DNA of 64,000 nt from Streptomyces sp. NBC_00510 (GCA_036013505.1 CP107851.1:2666001-2730000); one strand, 5' to 3'. Positions 15,907 through 25,868 are shown, counted from the first letter of the stretch. Program-made: numbers and translations. The notes: generated from the letters alone by a model not told the origin.

Positions 15907-16761
15907 ATGAACGCATCCGCCCCTCCGGCGCCGGAGCCGCTCGACGTGCGCTGGATCCACGGGTCGGCATCGGCGAAGCACAACACCGATCCCGACATCC
16001 AGGTGTTCGAGTACGACGAACGCACCTTCGTCCTGCGGCAGAACAAGGCGGTCCACTACGAGGCGCCGTTCCTCTTCCTGCTCTTCGGGGACGACCGTGC
16101 GGTGCTCCTGGACACCGGGGCCACGCCGGAGGAGGAGTTCTTCCCGCTGCGGGAGGTCGTGGACGAGCTGTTCGAACTGCGGCCGCCCGCCCTGCAGCGT
16201 CCCGGCTACGAGCTGCTCGTGCTGCACACCCACGCCCACGGCGACCACGTCGCCGGCGACGCGCAGTTCGCCGGCCGCCCGGACACGGTCGTGGTGCCGG
16301 CGGACCGCGACAGCGCCTGGGACTTCCTCGGCTTCACCCAGGACCCCGACCGCGTGGCGCTCCTGGACCTCGGGGGGCGGGTCCTGGAATGCCTCGCCAC
16401 GCCCGGCCACCACGCCTCGGCCGTCACCTACTACGACCCGGCGACGGGCTTCCTGCTCACCGGCGACACCGTCTACCCGGGCCGGCTGTACGTCGAGGAC
16501 TGGGCCGCCTTCCGGCGCACCGTCGACCGGCTGGTCGCCTTCGCCGGGGAGCGCCCGGTCACCCACGTGCTGGGCTGCCACGTCGAGATGACCCGCGAGC
16601 CGGGCGTGGACTACCCCGTCCGCACCACCCACCAGCCCGACGAGCCGCCGCTGGAGATGACCGTCGACCAGCTCCGCGAGGTCCGGCGGGCCGTCGAGGA
16701 GATCGGCGACCGGCCGGGACGCCACGTCTACCCGGACTTCGTCATCTGCCGCGGGGACTGA
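15907..16761 (+). CDS. Metallo-beta-lactamase fold hydrolase
   Basis: Protein of 284 residues. The metal-binding motif HTHAHGDH is intact, followed by [14 protein letters not shown] and [15 protein letters not shown], and the late histidine in [13 protein letters not shown]. This is the common MBL-fold layout with two metal sites, seen in glyoxalase II-like and other hydrolases. No signal peptide, so cytoplasmic. GGAGAAGAGG lies just before the ATG. Substrate unknown. Confidence 0.88.
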   Translation: MNASAPPAPEPLDVRWIHGSASAKHNTDPDIQVFEYDERTFVLRQNKAVHYEAPFLFLLFGDDRAVLLDTGATPEEEFFPLREVVDELFELRPPALQRPGYELLVLHTHAHGDHVAGDAQFAGRPDTVVVPADRDSAWDFLGFTQDPDRVALLDLGGRVLECLATPGHHASAVTYYDPATGFLLTGDTVYPGRLYVEDWAAFRRTVDRLVAFAGERPVTHVLGCHVEMTREPGVDYPVRTTHQPDEPPLEMTVDQLREVRRAVEEIGDRPGRHVYPDFVICRGD

Positions 16762-16791
16762 GGGTCTTCGAACGTACGGCAGACTGTCCGG

Positions 16792-17163
16792 GTGTTCGCA
16801 CTCGCCGTCGCGTCGACCGTCCTCCTGCTGCTGGAAGTCGTCCCCTCCGCGGTCGCCCAGCTGATCCGTGCGCGGCCCGGCCTGGAACGGCTCGACGAGC
16901 TGACCCGGCTGGGCGTCCTGGAGGGGCGGCGCCTGTGGGTGGTCACGCTGCTCGGCACGCTGCACACGCTCGGCGCCGCCGCGGTCCTGGCGGGACTGTG
17001 GCTGCCTCCCGTCGGCGTCGCCGGAGCCGCGCTGGAGGCGGGGATCTTCGCCTGGGTGCTCCTGTGCCAGCTGCGCTGCGGTGACCGGGGGCGTGCCCTG
17101 GCCGCGTACGCGCTGTTCCTGGCGATGGCGGTGGCGGTCCTCGTGGTCGACGCCGTGCGCTGA
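16792..17163 (+). CDS. Small membrane protein, DoxX-like size and layout
   Basis: Protein of 123 residues with about four hydrophobic helices. It starts FALAVASTVLLLLEVVPS and has WVVTLLGTLHTLGAAAVLAGLWLPPVGVAGA and a final LFLAMAVAVLVVDAVR. The size and helix pattern resemble DoxX-type membrane proteins, but I see no decisive motif. CAGACT lies exactly six bases before the GTG, so it may be leaderless. It follows the MBL gene by 30 bases. Confidence 0.7.
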   Translation: MFALAVASTVLLLLEVVPSAVAQLIRARPGLERLDELTRLGVLEGRRLWVVTLLGTLHTLGAAAVLAGLWLPPVGVAGAALEAGIFAWVLLCQLRCGDRGRALAAYALFLAMAVAVLVVDAVR

Positions 17164-17201
17164 GCGGGCACCCCGCCGCGGCGCGGCGCGGCGGACCGGG
17201 C

Positions 17202-18239
17202 TCACCTCCGGCCGGCCACGACCTCCCGGGGCTGTGCGGCGGCGGCCGGGGCGGCGGCGGGCGCGGCCGCCTCCGCCTGCCGGGCCCACCGCTTGGCGAG
17301 GACGGCGCACACCATCAGCTGCATCTGGTGGAAGAGCATCAGCGGCAGCACCATCAGTCCGGCCTGGGCCCCGAACAGCACGGAGGCCATGGGCAGTCCG
17401 GCCGCCAGGCTCTTCTTCGACCCGGCGAAGACGATGGTCACCCGGTCCGCGCGGGGGAAGCCGAGCCTGCGCGAGCCGTACGAGGTGAGGCCGAGCATCG
17501 CGGCCAGCAGCAGGGCCTCGGCCAGCAGCAGCCCGAGCAGGCGCAGGGGCGTGACCTGGTGCCAGATGCCGCGCACCACGCCCTCGCTGAACGCGGCGTA
17601 GACGACCAGCAGGATCGACCCCCGGTCGACCAGGCCGAGCACCTTCTTGTGGCGGGTGACGAAGCCGCCGATCCAGCGGCGCAGCAGCTGACCGGCCACG
17701 AAGGGCACCAGCAGCTGCAGCACGATGCCCAGCACCGCGTCCGCCGTGAAGCCCGCGCCGCTCCCCCCGAGCAGCAGCGCGGCCAGCAGCGGGGTGAGGA
17801 CGAGCCCGGCGAGGCTGGAGAAGGAACCGGCGCAGATGGCGGCGGCCACGTTGCCGCGGGCGACGGAGGTGAAGGCGATCGAGGACTGGATGGTCGAGGG
17901 CACCAGGCACAGGAAGAGCAGGCCGGTGCGCAGCTCGGGCGTCAGCAGGTACGGCACGAGTCCGCCAAAGGCCAGGCCGAGCAGCGGGAAGACGACGAAG
18001 GTGGCGGCCAGGACGGTGCCGTGCAGGCGCCAGTGGCGCAGTCCGTCCATCGCCTCGCGGGTGGACAGGCGCACGCCGTAGAGGAAGAAGAGCAGACCCA
18101 CCGCTCCGGTGGACGCCCCGCCCGCGAGGTGGGCGCCGGTGCCTCTGGCGGGCAGCAGCGCCGCGAGGAGCACGGTTCCGAGGAGCGCCGCGATGTACGG
18201 GTCCACGGGGAGCCAGGACGGGTAACGCAGGCGGTGCAT
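17202..18239 (-). CDS. Bile acid:sodium symporter family (SBF-like) transporter
   Basis: Membrane protein of 345 residues with about ten hydrophobic helices. VPSTIQSSIAFTSVARGNVAAAICAGSFSSLAG and FAGSKKSLAAGLPMASVLFG are family signatures of the SBF7/YfeH type, where the SxxSS and GSKKSLA stretches line the substrate and sodium sites. A short Ala/Pro-rich C-terminal tail follows. GAGG before the ATG at 18239 decides between two nearby starts. The divergent LysR gene is the likely regulator. Substrate unknown, probably an organic acid. Confidence 0.85.
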   Translation of the reverse strand: MHRLRYPSWLPVDPYIAALLGTVLLAALLPARGTGAHLAGGASTGAVGLLFFLYGVRLSTREAMDGLRHWRLHGTVLAATFVVFPLLGLAFGGLVPYLLTPELRTGLLFLCLVPSTIQSSIAFTSVARGNVAAAICAGSFSSLAGLVLTPLLAALLLGGSGAGFTADAVLGIVLQLLVPFVAGQLLRRWIGGFVTRHKKVLGLVDRGSILLVVYAAFSEGVVRGIWHQVTPLRLLGLLLAEALLLAAMLGLTSYGSRRLGFPRADRVTIVFAGSKKSLAAGLPMASVLFGAQAGLMVLPLMLFHQMQLMVCAVLAKRWARQAEAAAPAAAPAAAAQPREVVAGRR

Positions 18240-18362
18240 GGGCTTCCTCATTGGTGCTGGACGGGGCCCTCTCCAGGGTGCCCGGTGACCGGGAGATCGT
18301 AAATGACTTTGACCGCACTGACTGTCATCACGTATCGCGATGAGCGGCGGTAGGCTGGCACC

Positions 18363-19217
18363 GTGTTCGATCCGGTGCAGCTGCGGACCTTCGTCGCCGT
18401 CGTCCAGACGCTGAGCTTCACGCAGGCCGGCCGCAGGCTCGGCCTGCGCCAGTCGACGGTGAGCCAGCACGTGCGCAAGCTGGAGGAGGCCGCCGGCCGG
18501 CGGTTCTTCACCCGCGACACGCACAGCGTGGAGCTGACCGAGGACGGCGAGGCCATGCTCGGCTTCGCCCGGACGATCCTGGAGGCCAACGAACGCGCCG
18601 CGGGCTGGTTCGCGGGCACCCGTCTGCGCGGCCGGCTGCGCCTGGGCGCCTCGGAGGACTTCGTCCTGACCCGGCTGCCCGAGATCCTGGAGCGCTTCCG
18701 GCGCGACCACCCCGAGGTGGACCTGGAGCTGACGGTGGAACTGTCGGCCACCTTGCACCGGCAGCTGGCCGCCGGCCGGCTGGACGTGATGCTGGGCAAG
18801 CGCGCGGCCGGCGACAGCCACGGTCAACTGGTGTGGAGCGACCGGCTGGTGTGGATCGCCGGCGAGCGGTACCGCCCCGAGGCCCAGCGGCCCGTCCCGC
18901 TGATCCTCTACCCGGCCCCCGCGATCACCCGGGCGCGGGCGTTGGAGGTCATGGAGCGGCACGGCCGTGCGTGGCGCATCGCGTGCACCAGCGGCTCGCT
19001 GAGCGGTCTGGTCGCCGCGGCGCGGGCGGGGCTCGGGGTGATGGCGCACGCCGAGGGGCTGATCCCGCCCGGTCTGGTGCGGGTCCCGGCCCGCGCGGGG
19101 CTGCCCGAGCTCGGCGGCGTCGACTTCGTGCTGCTGCACGGGCGGCGGCGGCCGGCGGCGCAGGAGGCGGCGGACGCGCTCGCGGCGGCGGTCCTCAGCG
19201 GATCCCTTCGGTCGTGA
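18363..19217 (+). CDS. LysR family transcriptional regulator
   Basis: Protein of 284 residues. The N-terminal winged helix reads FDPVQLRTFVAVVQTLSFTQAGRRLGLRQSTVSQHVRKLEEAAG; residues about 90-280 form the periplasmic-binding-protein-like effector domain. TAGGCT lies exactly six bases before the GTG, suggesting a leaderless transcript. It is divergent from the SBF transporter, the classic arrangement for LysR control; an ATGAC...GTCAT inverted repeat (18303-18307, 18324-18328) lies between them. Its 3' end overlaps the convergent Lrp gene by 23 bases. Confidence 0.9.
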   Translation: MFDPVQLRTFVAVVQTLSFTQAGRRLGLRQSTVSQHVRKLEEAAGRRFFTRDTHSVELTEDGEAMLGFARTILEANERAAGWFAGTRLRGRLRLGASEDFVLTRLPEILERFRRDHPEVDLELTVELSATLHRQLAAGRLDVMLGKRAAGDSHGQLVWSDRLVWIAGERYRPEAQRPVPLILYPAPAITRARALEVMERHGRAWRIACTSGSLSGLVAAARAGLGVMAHAEGLIPPGLVRVPARAGLPELGGVDFVLLHGRRRPAAQEAADALAAAVLSGSLRS

Positions 19218-20169
19218 TCTGCTTGACCAGGCGCAGCGACGGCACGGTCTCCACGTGCCGGACCCCGTCCAGGGCGCCGACGCACTCGCTCAGGTAGCGG
19301 TAGAGCTGCGGCGTGCTGCTGCAGATGACCACGGCGACGAGGTTGGACGATCCGGTGGTCGCCGCGACGTAGGCGGTCTCGGGGTGCGCGGCCAGCGCCT
19401 GCCCGACCGCGGACAGGGCGGAGGGGGCGGCCGTGATCCAGAAGATGGCGCGGGTGTCGTGGCCGATCCACGCCGTGTCGAGCTGCACGTCGGTGTAGAG
19501 CACGCCCGAGCCGCGCAGCTGCTCCAGCCGCCGCTTGGCCGCCGACTCCGACAGGCCGGTGGCGCGGTGCAGTTCGGGGTAGGAGGCGCGGCCGTCCCTG
19601 GCCAGGACGGCCAGCAGCGCCTCGTCGGTGGCGTCGAGGACGACCGTGCCGGACGGCGGCTCGGGCGGGGGCGGCCGCAGCGCGGCGACCTCCGCGTCGG
19701 TGAGCGCGCCGCGCTTGGCGAACCAGCCCAGGGCGCCGCCGTAGAAGGTGTGCAGGATGCTGTGGGCGCCGATCTCGACGATGCTCGGGGTGCGCGGCAG
19801 ACGCCCGAGGAGCAGCGCGTCGTGCTCGTCGTGGCTGCGCGGGCGCGTCACGCACATCACCTCCGTGCCGCCCGACATCAGCGAGATCCAGGCGGTGTCG
19901 TCGCGCCGGGCCAGGGCCTTGGCCAGGGACTCGGCGGCCTCGGGGGTGCTGCGCAGCCGCAGCGCCCAGCGGGTGCGTCCGAGCAGTTCCTGCTCGGGGA
20001 GCCCGAGCACGCGCATCCCGAAGTCGCCGCGGAGCCTGCGGTAGCGGCGGGCCACGGTCTGGTCGGAGACGCCGAGGACGTCGGCGATCCGGCTGAAGGG
20101 GGCGCGCCCGTCGAGCTGCAGGGCGTGCAGAAGCCGCATGTCCAGCTCGTCGAGCGTGTGGGAATCCAT
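19195..20169 (-). CDS. Lrp/AsnC family regulator with two Lrp modules
   Basis: Protein of 324 residues with a duplicated layout. The first helix-turn-helix is at about residues 3-50 (LDELDMRLLHALQLDGRAPFSRIADVLGVSDQTVARRYRRL) and the second at about 170-220 (ATDEALLAVLARDGRASYPELHRATGLSESAAKRRL), each followed by an AsnC-type ligand domain. Such double Lrp proteins are common in Streptomyces. The ATG at 20169 has AAGGAG upstream. Divergent from the DHA2 transporter gene, which it probably controls. The ligand may be an amino acid or a transported compound. Confidence 0.9.
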   Translation of the reverse strand: MDSHTLDELDMRLLHALQLDGRAPFSRIADVLGVSDQTVARRYRRLRGDFGMRVLGLPEQELLGRTRWALRLRSTPEAAESLAKALARRDDTAWISLMSGGTEVMCVTRPRSHDEHDALLLGRLPRTPSIVEIGAHSILHTFYGGALGWFAKRGALTDAEVAALRPPPPEPPSGTVVLDATDEALLAVLARDGRASYPELHRATGLSESAAKRRLEQLRGSGVLYTDVQLDTAWIGHDTRAIFWITAAPSALSAVGQALAAHPETAYVAATTGSSNLVAVVICSSTPQLYRYLSECVGALDGVRHVETVPSLRLVKQITTEGIR

Positions 20170-20291
20170 CGCCTTCTCCTTCATGGTGTCGGATTCCGGC
20201 GGGATGCCGCCCGTGGCTGGAGGAAGCCCGGGTGTTCTCGCGATGGTACGGAGGACCCACCCCGGAATGGAAGAACGGAACGGAGAAGGAC

Positions 20292-21818
20292 ATGCGCAAG
20301 TGGGGACCGCTGGTGGCGGTCTGCCTGGGCACCTTCATGCTGCTCATCGACGTGACGATCGTGATCGTCGCGCTGCCCGACATCGTGGACGCCCTGGACG
20401 CGTCGCTGTCCGACCTCCAGTGGATGATCGACATCTACGCGCTGGCACTGGCCGCCCTGCTGCTGGGAGCCGGCTCCGCGGCCGACGTGATCGGGCGGCG
20501 CCGGATGTACGTCGCGGGGACGGCCCTGTTCGCGGCGGCCTCCCTCGCCTGCGGACTCGCGCCCGGAGCGGGGGTCCTGGTGGCGATGCGCGCGGTGCAG
20601 GGGGTCGGCGCGACGGCGATGTTCGCCACGACGCTCTCCCTGCTCGGCGCGGCCTACCAGGGCCGCGACCGGTCGGTGGCGCTGGGCGTGTGGGGCGCGG
20701 TCAGCGGCGCGGCGGCGGCACTCGGGCCGGTGCTTGGCGGGCTGCTGACCCAGGCGCTGGACTGGCGCTGGATCTTCTACGTCAACCTGCCGGTGAGCGT
20801 CGTGGCGATCGCCCTGACGCTGCGGGTGGTGAAGGAGTCCCGGGGCCACGGCGGGGCCCGCATCGACTGGCCGGGCACGGCGTCCTTCACCGCCTTCGCC
20901 GGGCTGCTCACCTTCGCCGTGATCCGGGCGGACGAGGCCGGCTGGGCCTCGGCCCGTACGGCGTGGACGCTCGGCGGCGCGGTGGCGGCGCTGGTGGTGT
21001 TCGTGGTGGCCGAGCGGCGCGCCGCGCAGCCGATGCTGGACCTGGCGCTGTTCCGCAACCCCTCCTTCACCGCGATCATGGTCGGTGCGCTGGCGCTCAG
21101 CGCGACGGCCTTCGGCTTCCTGCCGTACACCTCGCTGTGGCTGCAGACGCTGCTCGGCCTCAGCCCGGTCCGCGGCGGCCTGGTGCTGATACCCCTGGCG
21201 CTGGCGGCGTTCGTGGCCTCGGCGGTGGGCGGCCGGTTCCTGCACGGGGCGCCGTACCGGCTGGTGATCGGCGGCGGGATGGTGCTCATCGGGGCCGGCG
21301 CGCTGGCCCAGGCGGTGCTGGACGCCGGTTCCGGCTGGGCCGCGCTGACCGCGGGCCTGGTGGTGGCGGGCCTCGGCGTCGGGCTGGTCAATCCGGCGAT
21401 CGCGGGCGCCGCGCTGGCCTCCGTGCCGCCGCGGCGGGCCGGCATGGCGGGCGGGGCGGTCAACACCTTCCGGCAGCTGGGGTACGCGCTCGGCGTCGCC
21501 GTGTTCGGCACCCTGCTCTCCACGCGGATGGAGCTCTCGCTGAGCGACGCCGGGGCCCCCGCCGCGCACGCGACGGCCCGGGCGCTCGCGGGCGGTGGAG
21601 CGCGGGAGCTGCTGGCCCGGGTCCCCGCCGGCCGGCGTGCGGCGACCGACCACGCGCTGCACGCCGCCTTCGCCTCGGGCCTGAACGCGGCAGCCCTGGC
21701 GGCCGGTGTCGCCGGCCTGCTGGCGGGTGCGGTCGTGCTCGTCCTGGTGCGGGAACGGCCGGGCAATCCGGCGCCGGCCGCGGCACCCGAGCCTGTGGGG
21801 GCTGTAGAGCGGCCGTGA
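20292..21818 (+). CDS. DHA2-type MFS efflux transporter (14 TM)
   Basis: Membrane protein of 508 residues with about 14 hydrophobic helices. The family motifs are present: LIDVTIVIVALPDIVDAL (motif D1), GSAADVIGRRRMY (loop motif A) and LGPVLGGLLTQALDWRWIFYVNLPV (motif C region). This group exports drugs and antiseptics by proton antiport. The start at 20292 has GGAGAAGGA just upstream. It is divergent from the double Lrp regulator. Drug specificity cannot be read. Confidence 0.9.
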   Translation: MRKWGPLVAVCLGTFMLLIDVTIVIVALPDIVDALDASLSDLQWMIDIYALALAALLLGAGSAADVIGRRRMYVAGTALFAAASLACGLAPGAGVLVAMRAVQGVGATAMFATTLSLLGAAYQGRDRSVALGVWGAVSGAAAALGPVLGGLLTQALDWRWIFYVNLPVSVVAIALTLRVVKESRGHGGARIDWPGTASFTAFAGLLTFAVIRADEAGWASARTAWTLGGAVAALVVFVVAERRAAQPMLDLALFRNPSFTAIMVGALALSATAFGFLPYTSLWLQTLLGLSPVRGGLVLIPLALAAFVASAVGGRFLHGAPYRLVIGGGMVLIGAGALAQAVLDAGSGWAALTAGLVVAGLGVGLVNPAIAGAALASVPPRRAGMAGGAVNTFRQLGYALGVAVFGTLLSTRMELSLSDAGAPAAHATARALAGGGARELLARVPAGRRAATDHALHAAFASGLNAAALAAGVAGLLAGAVVLVLVRERPGNPAPAAAPEPVGAVERP

Positions 21819-22032
21819 TCCCCGCGAGGGGATTTGGTGGAGAGTCCGGGCGGGCCGCGGTCCGCCCGGAAACCGTCCTCCGGGTCCATGTTCCTTGCGG
21901 TAACCGGGAATCGGCTCGTCGCAAAGGTGTGAGGGAGCCCACGCGGGCCTTCACAGCCGATTGTCACGCCCCTCCCCTCCGCACGTGGTATCGGGTACGT
22001 TCTGTGACCGCCGAGGCGGTCGAGGAGCGACG

Positions 22033-23865
22033 TTGCGCGAGTTCACCATTCCCCCACTGGTGACGGCACCCCAAGTCGGAGGACTGGCGGACGCCGTGTT
22101 CGCCAATGCCGACGAGGAGCCGGACCGGATCGTGCTGAGCCGCCGCGCCGGAGCGGACGGCGCGGACTGGGAGCACGTCACGGCCGCCCGCTTCCGCGAC
22201 GAGGTCCTGGCGGTGGCCAGGGGCCTGCTCGCCCAGGGGATCCGCTTCGGCGACCGGGTCGGCCTGATGTCCCGCACCCGCTACGAGTGGACCGTGCTGG
22301 ACTTCGCGCTGTGGGCGATCGGCGCCCAGCCCGTCCCGATCTACCCCACTTCGTCCTCGGACCAGGTCCGTTGGATGCTGCACGACTCCGAGGCGGTCGC
22401 CTGCGTCGTCGAGCACGAGGACCACGCGATGACGATCGGCGCGGTCATCGACGAACTCCCCCACCTGACCCGGCTGTGGCAGCTGGACTCCGACGCGCTG
22501 TCCGAACTGGCCCGGCACGGCCTCTCCGTCGACGACGACCTGGTCCACCAATACCGCGAGGCGGTCACCCCCGACGCCACCGCGACGATCATCTACACCT
22601 CGGGCACCACCGGCCGCCCCAAGGGATGCGTGATCACCCACGGCAACTTCATGGCCGAGAGCGACAACGTCGTCGCCCGGTACGAGCCGGTCTTCCACAG
22701 CAAGCGCGGCGACGAGGCGTCCACCCTGCTCTTCCTGCCGCTCGCCCACGTCTTCGGGCGCATGGTGGAGGTCGCGGCCGTCCGCGCGAAGGTCCGGCTG
22801 GGGCACCAGCCCAACCTGGCCGCGGCCGAGCTGCTGCCCGCGATGGCCTCGTTCCAGCCGACCTTCGTGCTCGCCGTCCCGTACGTCTTCGAGAAGGTCT
22901 TCCAGGGCGCCCGCCGCAAGGCCGAGGCGGGGGGCAAGCTCGGGCCCTTCGAGAAGGCGGTGGAAGTGGCGGTACGGCACGCCGAGGCGATGGAGGCCCG
23001 GGCCTTCGGCACCGGTCCCGGCCCCAGCACCTCGCTGCGGATGCAGCACCAGCTGTACGAGAAGCTGGTCTACGGCAAGGTGCGCGCCGCCCTCGGCGGC
23101 AAGGTCCGGCACGCCTTCTCCGGCGGCTCGGCGATGGACCGGCAGCTGGGGCTCTTCTTCGACGGCGCGGGCGTGCGGATCTTCGAGGGGTACGGCCTCA
23201 CCGAGACCACGGCCGCCGCGGTCGCCAACCCGCCCGAGCAGACACGTTTCGGCACGGTGGGCCTGCCCATCCCGGGCACCACGGTGCACATCGCGGACGA
23301 CGGCGAGATCTGGGTGTACGGCGGCCAGGTCTTCAGCGAGTACCTCAACAACCCCAAGGCCACCGCGGAGGTCCTGCACGACGGCTGGCTCGCCACCGGC
23401 GACCTCGGCGCGCTCGACGAGGACGGCTACCTCACGATCACCGGGCGGAAGAAGGAGATCCTGGTGACCAGCGGCGGCAAGTCCGTCTCGCCGGTGGTCC
23501 TGGAGGACCGGGTGCGGTCCCACCCACTGGTCTCGCAGTGCGTCGTGGTCGGCAACGACCGGCCCTTCATCGGGGCGCTGATCACCCTCGATCCCGAGGG
23601 CGTCGGGCACTGGCTGACGATGCGGGCCAAGCCGCAGCTGCCGATCGCCAAGCTGATCCACGACGCCGACCTGGAGACGGAGATCCGGCGGGCGGTCGTC
23701 GCCGCCAACACGCTCGTCTCCCAGGCCGAGTCGATCCGCACCTTCCGCATCCTGGCCGGGCAGTTCTCCGAGGAGGGCGGGCTGCTCACGCCCTCGCTCA
23801 AGCTGAAGAGAAGGGCGATAGAGAAGGCGTACACCCGAGAGATCGAGGCCCTCTACCACGCCTGA
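22033..23865 (+). CDS. Long-chain fatty acid--CoA ligase (FadD15-like)
   Basis: AMP-forming acyl-CoA synthetase of 610 residues. The adenylate motif IIYTSGTTGRPKGCVITHGNF is complete, followed by FLPLAHVFGRMVE, EGYGLTETTAAA, GDLGALDEDGYLTITGRKKEILVTSGGKSVSP and the C-terminal LKLKRRAIEKAY, matching the long-chain FadD15/ACSL group. The start is the TTG at 22033, because GGAG lies upstream and the N-terminus MREFTIPPLV is the family form; GTG and ATG codons further up would add a Ser/Arg-rich tail. It activates fatty acids for beta-oxidation or lipid synthesis. Confidence 0.9.
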   Translation: MREFTIPPLVTAPQVGGLADAVFANADEEPDRIVLSRRAGADGADWEHVTAARFRDEVLAVARGLLAQGIRFGDRVGLMSRTRYEWTVLDFALWAIGAQPVPIYPTSSSDQVRWMLHDSEAVACVVEHEDHAMTIGAVIDELPHLTRLWQLDSDALSELARHGLSVDDDLVHQYREAVTPDATATIIYTSGTTGRPKGCVITHGNFMAESDNVVARYEPVFHSKRGDEASTLLFLPLAHVFGRMVEVAAVRAKVRLGHQPNLAAAELLPAMASFQPTFVLAVPYVFEKVFQGARRKAEAGGKLGPFEKAVEVAVRHAEAMEARAFGTGPGPSTSLRMQHQLYEKLVYGKVRAALGGKVRHAFSGGSAMDRQLGLFFDGAGVRIFEGYGLTETTAAAVANPPEQTRFGTVGLPIPGTTVHIADDGEIWVYGGQVFSEYLNNPKATAEVLHDGWLATGDLGALDEDGYLTITGRKKEILVTSGGKSVSPVVLEDRVRSHPLVSQCVVVGNDRPFIGALITLDPEGVGHWLTMRAKPQLPIAKLIHDADLETEIRRAVVAANTLVSQAESIRTFRILAGQFSEEGGLLTPSLKLKRRAIEKAYTREIEALYHA

Positions 23866-23965
23866 GGCGGGCGCTGGGGGTGCCGGGGAATGCCGCCGCC
23901 GCGGAGATCGTTGAAATGGGGATCAACGTTGAGTCCTCCTCCGACGACGTAAGGACGACCTGCTC

Positions 23966-24793
23966 GTGAGCACGGTTCCCGACATCACCCTGAACAACGG
24001 CGTCACGATGCCCCAGCTCGGTTTCGGCGTCTGGCAGGTCCCGGACGACGAAGCCGCCACCGCGGTCGCCACGGCCCTGGAGGCCGGCTACCGCAGCATC
24101 GACACCGCCGCGCTCTACCGCAACGAACGCGGCACCGGCCGCGCCATCGCCGCCTCGGGCATCCCGCGCGAGGAACTGTTCGTCACCACCAAGCTGTGGA
24201 ACACCGACCAGGGCCACGACAACGCCCTGCGCGCCTTCGACGCTTCCCTGGACAAGCTCGGCCTGGACCACGTGGACCTCTACCTGATCCACTGGCCCAC
24301 CCCCGCCCGCGGCCTGTACGGGGAGACCTGGCGCGCCCTGGAGAAGATCCACGCCGACGGCCGCGCGAGGGCGATCGGCGTGTCGAACTTCCCGGTCGCC
24401 CAGCTGCAGCACCTGCTCGACGAGGGCGGCGTCGTACCCGCCCTCAACCAGATCGAGCTGCACCCCAACCTCCCCCAGAGCGAACTGCGGGCCTTCCACG
24501 CGGCCCACGGCATCGCCACCGAGGCCTGGTCGCCGCTCGGCCAGGGCCGCGGCCTCCTCGACGAGCCGGCGCTCGCCGCCCTCGCCGCCAAGCACGGCAG
24601 GACCCCGGCCCAGGTCGTCCTGCGCTGGCACCTCCAGCTCGGCAACGTCGTGATCCCCAAGTCCGTGACCCCGTCGCGGATCCGGGAGAACATCGACGTC
24701 TTCGGCTTCGAGCTCGACGGCGAGGACCTGGCCGCGATCGAAGCCCTCGACAACGGCGGGCGCCTCGGCCCGGACCCGACGTCGTTCAACTGA
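23966..24793 (+). CDS. Aldo/keto reductase
   Basis: NADPH-dependent carbonyl reductase of 275 residues, AKR5-like by length. The catalytic tetrad is visible as Asp46, Tyr51, Lys76 and His109 (SIDTAALY, VTTKLW, YLIHWP). The NADP part includes IGVSNFPV, NQIELHPNLPQ and VIPKSVTPSRIRENIDVF. AAGGA lies 11 bases before the GTG. It follows the acyl-CoA synthetase by 100 bases; a functional link is not evident. Confidence 0.92.
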   Translation: MSTVPDITLNNGVTMPQLGFGVWQVPDDEAATAVATALEAGYRSIDTAALYRNERGTGRAIAASGIPREELFVTTKLWNTDQGHDNALRAFDASLDKLGLDHVDLYLIHWPTPARGLYGETWRALEKIHADGRARAIGVSNFPVAQLQHLLDEGGVVPALNQIELHPNLPQSELRAFHAAHGIATEAWSPLGQGRGLLDEPALAALAAKHGRTPAQVVLRWHLQLGNVVIPKSVTPSRIRENIDVFGFELDGEDLAAIEALDNGGRLGPDPTSFN

Positions 24794-24816
24794 CGCGCGC
24801 GGACGAGCCGCGGGGC

Positions 24817-24843
24817 GGCGGCGGGCCGTCCGGGCCTGCCGCC
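24817..24843. terminator. Terminator between convergent genes
   Basis: The arms 24817-24827 and 24833-24843 pair over 11 bases with one G-U, around a five-base loop, between the aldo/keto reductase and the sphingomyelinase-like gene. Confidence 0.6.
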
Positions 24844-24854
24844 ACCCCGAGCGG

Positions 24855-25868
24855 TCAGACGTCGCCGGCGACGACCGGGTAGTGGTCCGAGTAGTCGTCG
24901 AAGGTGTAGGTGGTGCCCCAGCTGGTGACCGACCACAGCGGCGAGTGCTCGTCGACCACGCGGTTGTTCCAGCGGGCGGGGCGGGCGTGGCCGTTGCGCA
25001 GGAGCGCGTGGTCCAGACGCTGCGCGGGCTCGTCGGGGTAGCGGTCGTACGCGACGGAGTTGGTCGCGGGGTCGAAGCTGGCGGCCGGACCGGGGTCGGC
25101 GTCGGGCGCCGCGACGTCCAGGTCGGCGAGCATGCCGGCGTACTCGGCACCGCCGGCGTCGGTGTTGAGGTCGCCCACGATGACGACCGGCTCGGCGGCG
25201 GGGATCGCCCGGGCGTCGAGGAAGGCGTCGATCTCCCGGTTCTGGGCGGAGCGCACGCCCGCGGCCTCGCCGCTGCCGCAGGCGGAGTCGTCGGCCTGGG
25301 TGTGCGTGCCGACGACGTGGACCCGCGTGCCGTTCACGTCGAGGACGACGTACACGAAGCCCTTGTTGGAGAACCAGTCCGCGCCGCACGCGTCGCCGTA
25401 CACGTGCTGGACCTTCTCCAGGATCGGCCACTTGCTGAGGACCGTCACACCGCCGTCCTCGGGCGTGAGCGAGCTGTACGCGCCCTCGGTGCGGTCCCAG
25501 CCGCTCTTGGACCGGCCCAGCACCGGGGTCTGGTAGGGGTAGCGGCTCCTGAGGTTCGCCTGCAGCCGGTCGGAGGCCCCGTTGTCGAACGCCTCCTGGA
25601 AGACCAGGACGTCGGCGCCCTGGACGTAACCGGAGGCGGCGATGAGGTCGGCGCGCTGCAACTGACCCCAGTTGGGGTAGAGGGTGCGCGGCAGCATCAT
25701 CACGTTGCTGGTGACCAGCCGCAGCGGGGGCGCCGCGGTGGTGACCGTGGGGGCCGCGGCCGCGGTGGCCGTGGGGCTCGCGGTTGCGGTTCCGGTGCCG
25801 GCGGCGCCGGCGGACGAGGCGATGAGCAGGACGAAGGCGCAAGCGGCGGCGGCTCTGCCGTGTCTCAC
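24855..25868 (-). CDS. Secreted sphingomyelinase C-like phosphodiesterase
   Basis: Protein of 337 residues with a signal peptide (MRHGRAAAACAFVLLIASSAGA) and an Ala/Thr linker to residue 48. The rest is an endonuclease/exonuclease/phosphatase fold with SNVMMLPR, VFQEAFDN, VVGTHTQADD, VGDLNTD and YSDHYPV, in the order of bacterial neutral sphingomyelinases; the Glu, two His and Asp-Asn metal and catalytic residues are present. It should hydrolyse phosphodiesters outside the cell, sphingomyelin being the family substrate. Nuclease activity cannot be excluded by motif alone. Confidence 0.85.
   Translation of the reverse strand: MRHGRAAAACAFVLLIASSAGAAGTGTATASPTATAAAAPTVTTAAPPLRLVTSNVMMLPRTLYPNWGQLQRADLIAASGYVQGADVLVFQEAFDNGASDRLQANLRSRYPYQTPVLGRSKSGWDRTEGAYSSLTPEDGGVTVLSKWPILEKVQHVYGDACGADWFSNKGFVYVVLDVNGTRVHVVGTHTQADDSACGSGEAAGVRSAQNREIDAFLDARAIPAAEPVVIVGDLNTDAGGAEYAGMLADLDVAAPDADPGPAASFDPATNSVAYDRYPDEPAQRLDHALLRNGHARPARWNNRVVDEHSPLWSVTSWGTTYTFDDYSDHYPVVAGDV

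Noticed and set aside
20170..20291. ATTCCGG...CCGGAAT inverted pair in the Lrp/MFS promoter region
   Set aside because: Only seven bases per arm and 67 bases apart; too weak to call an operator.
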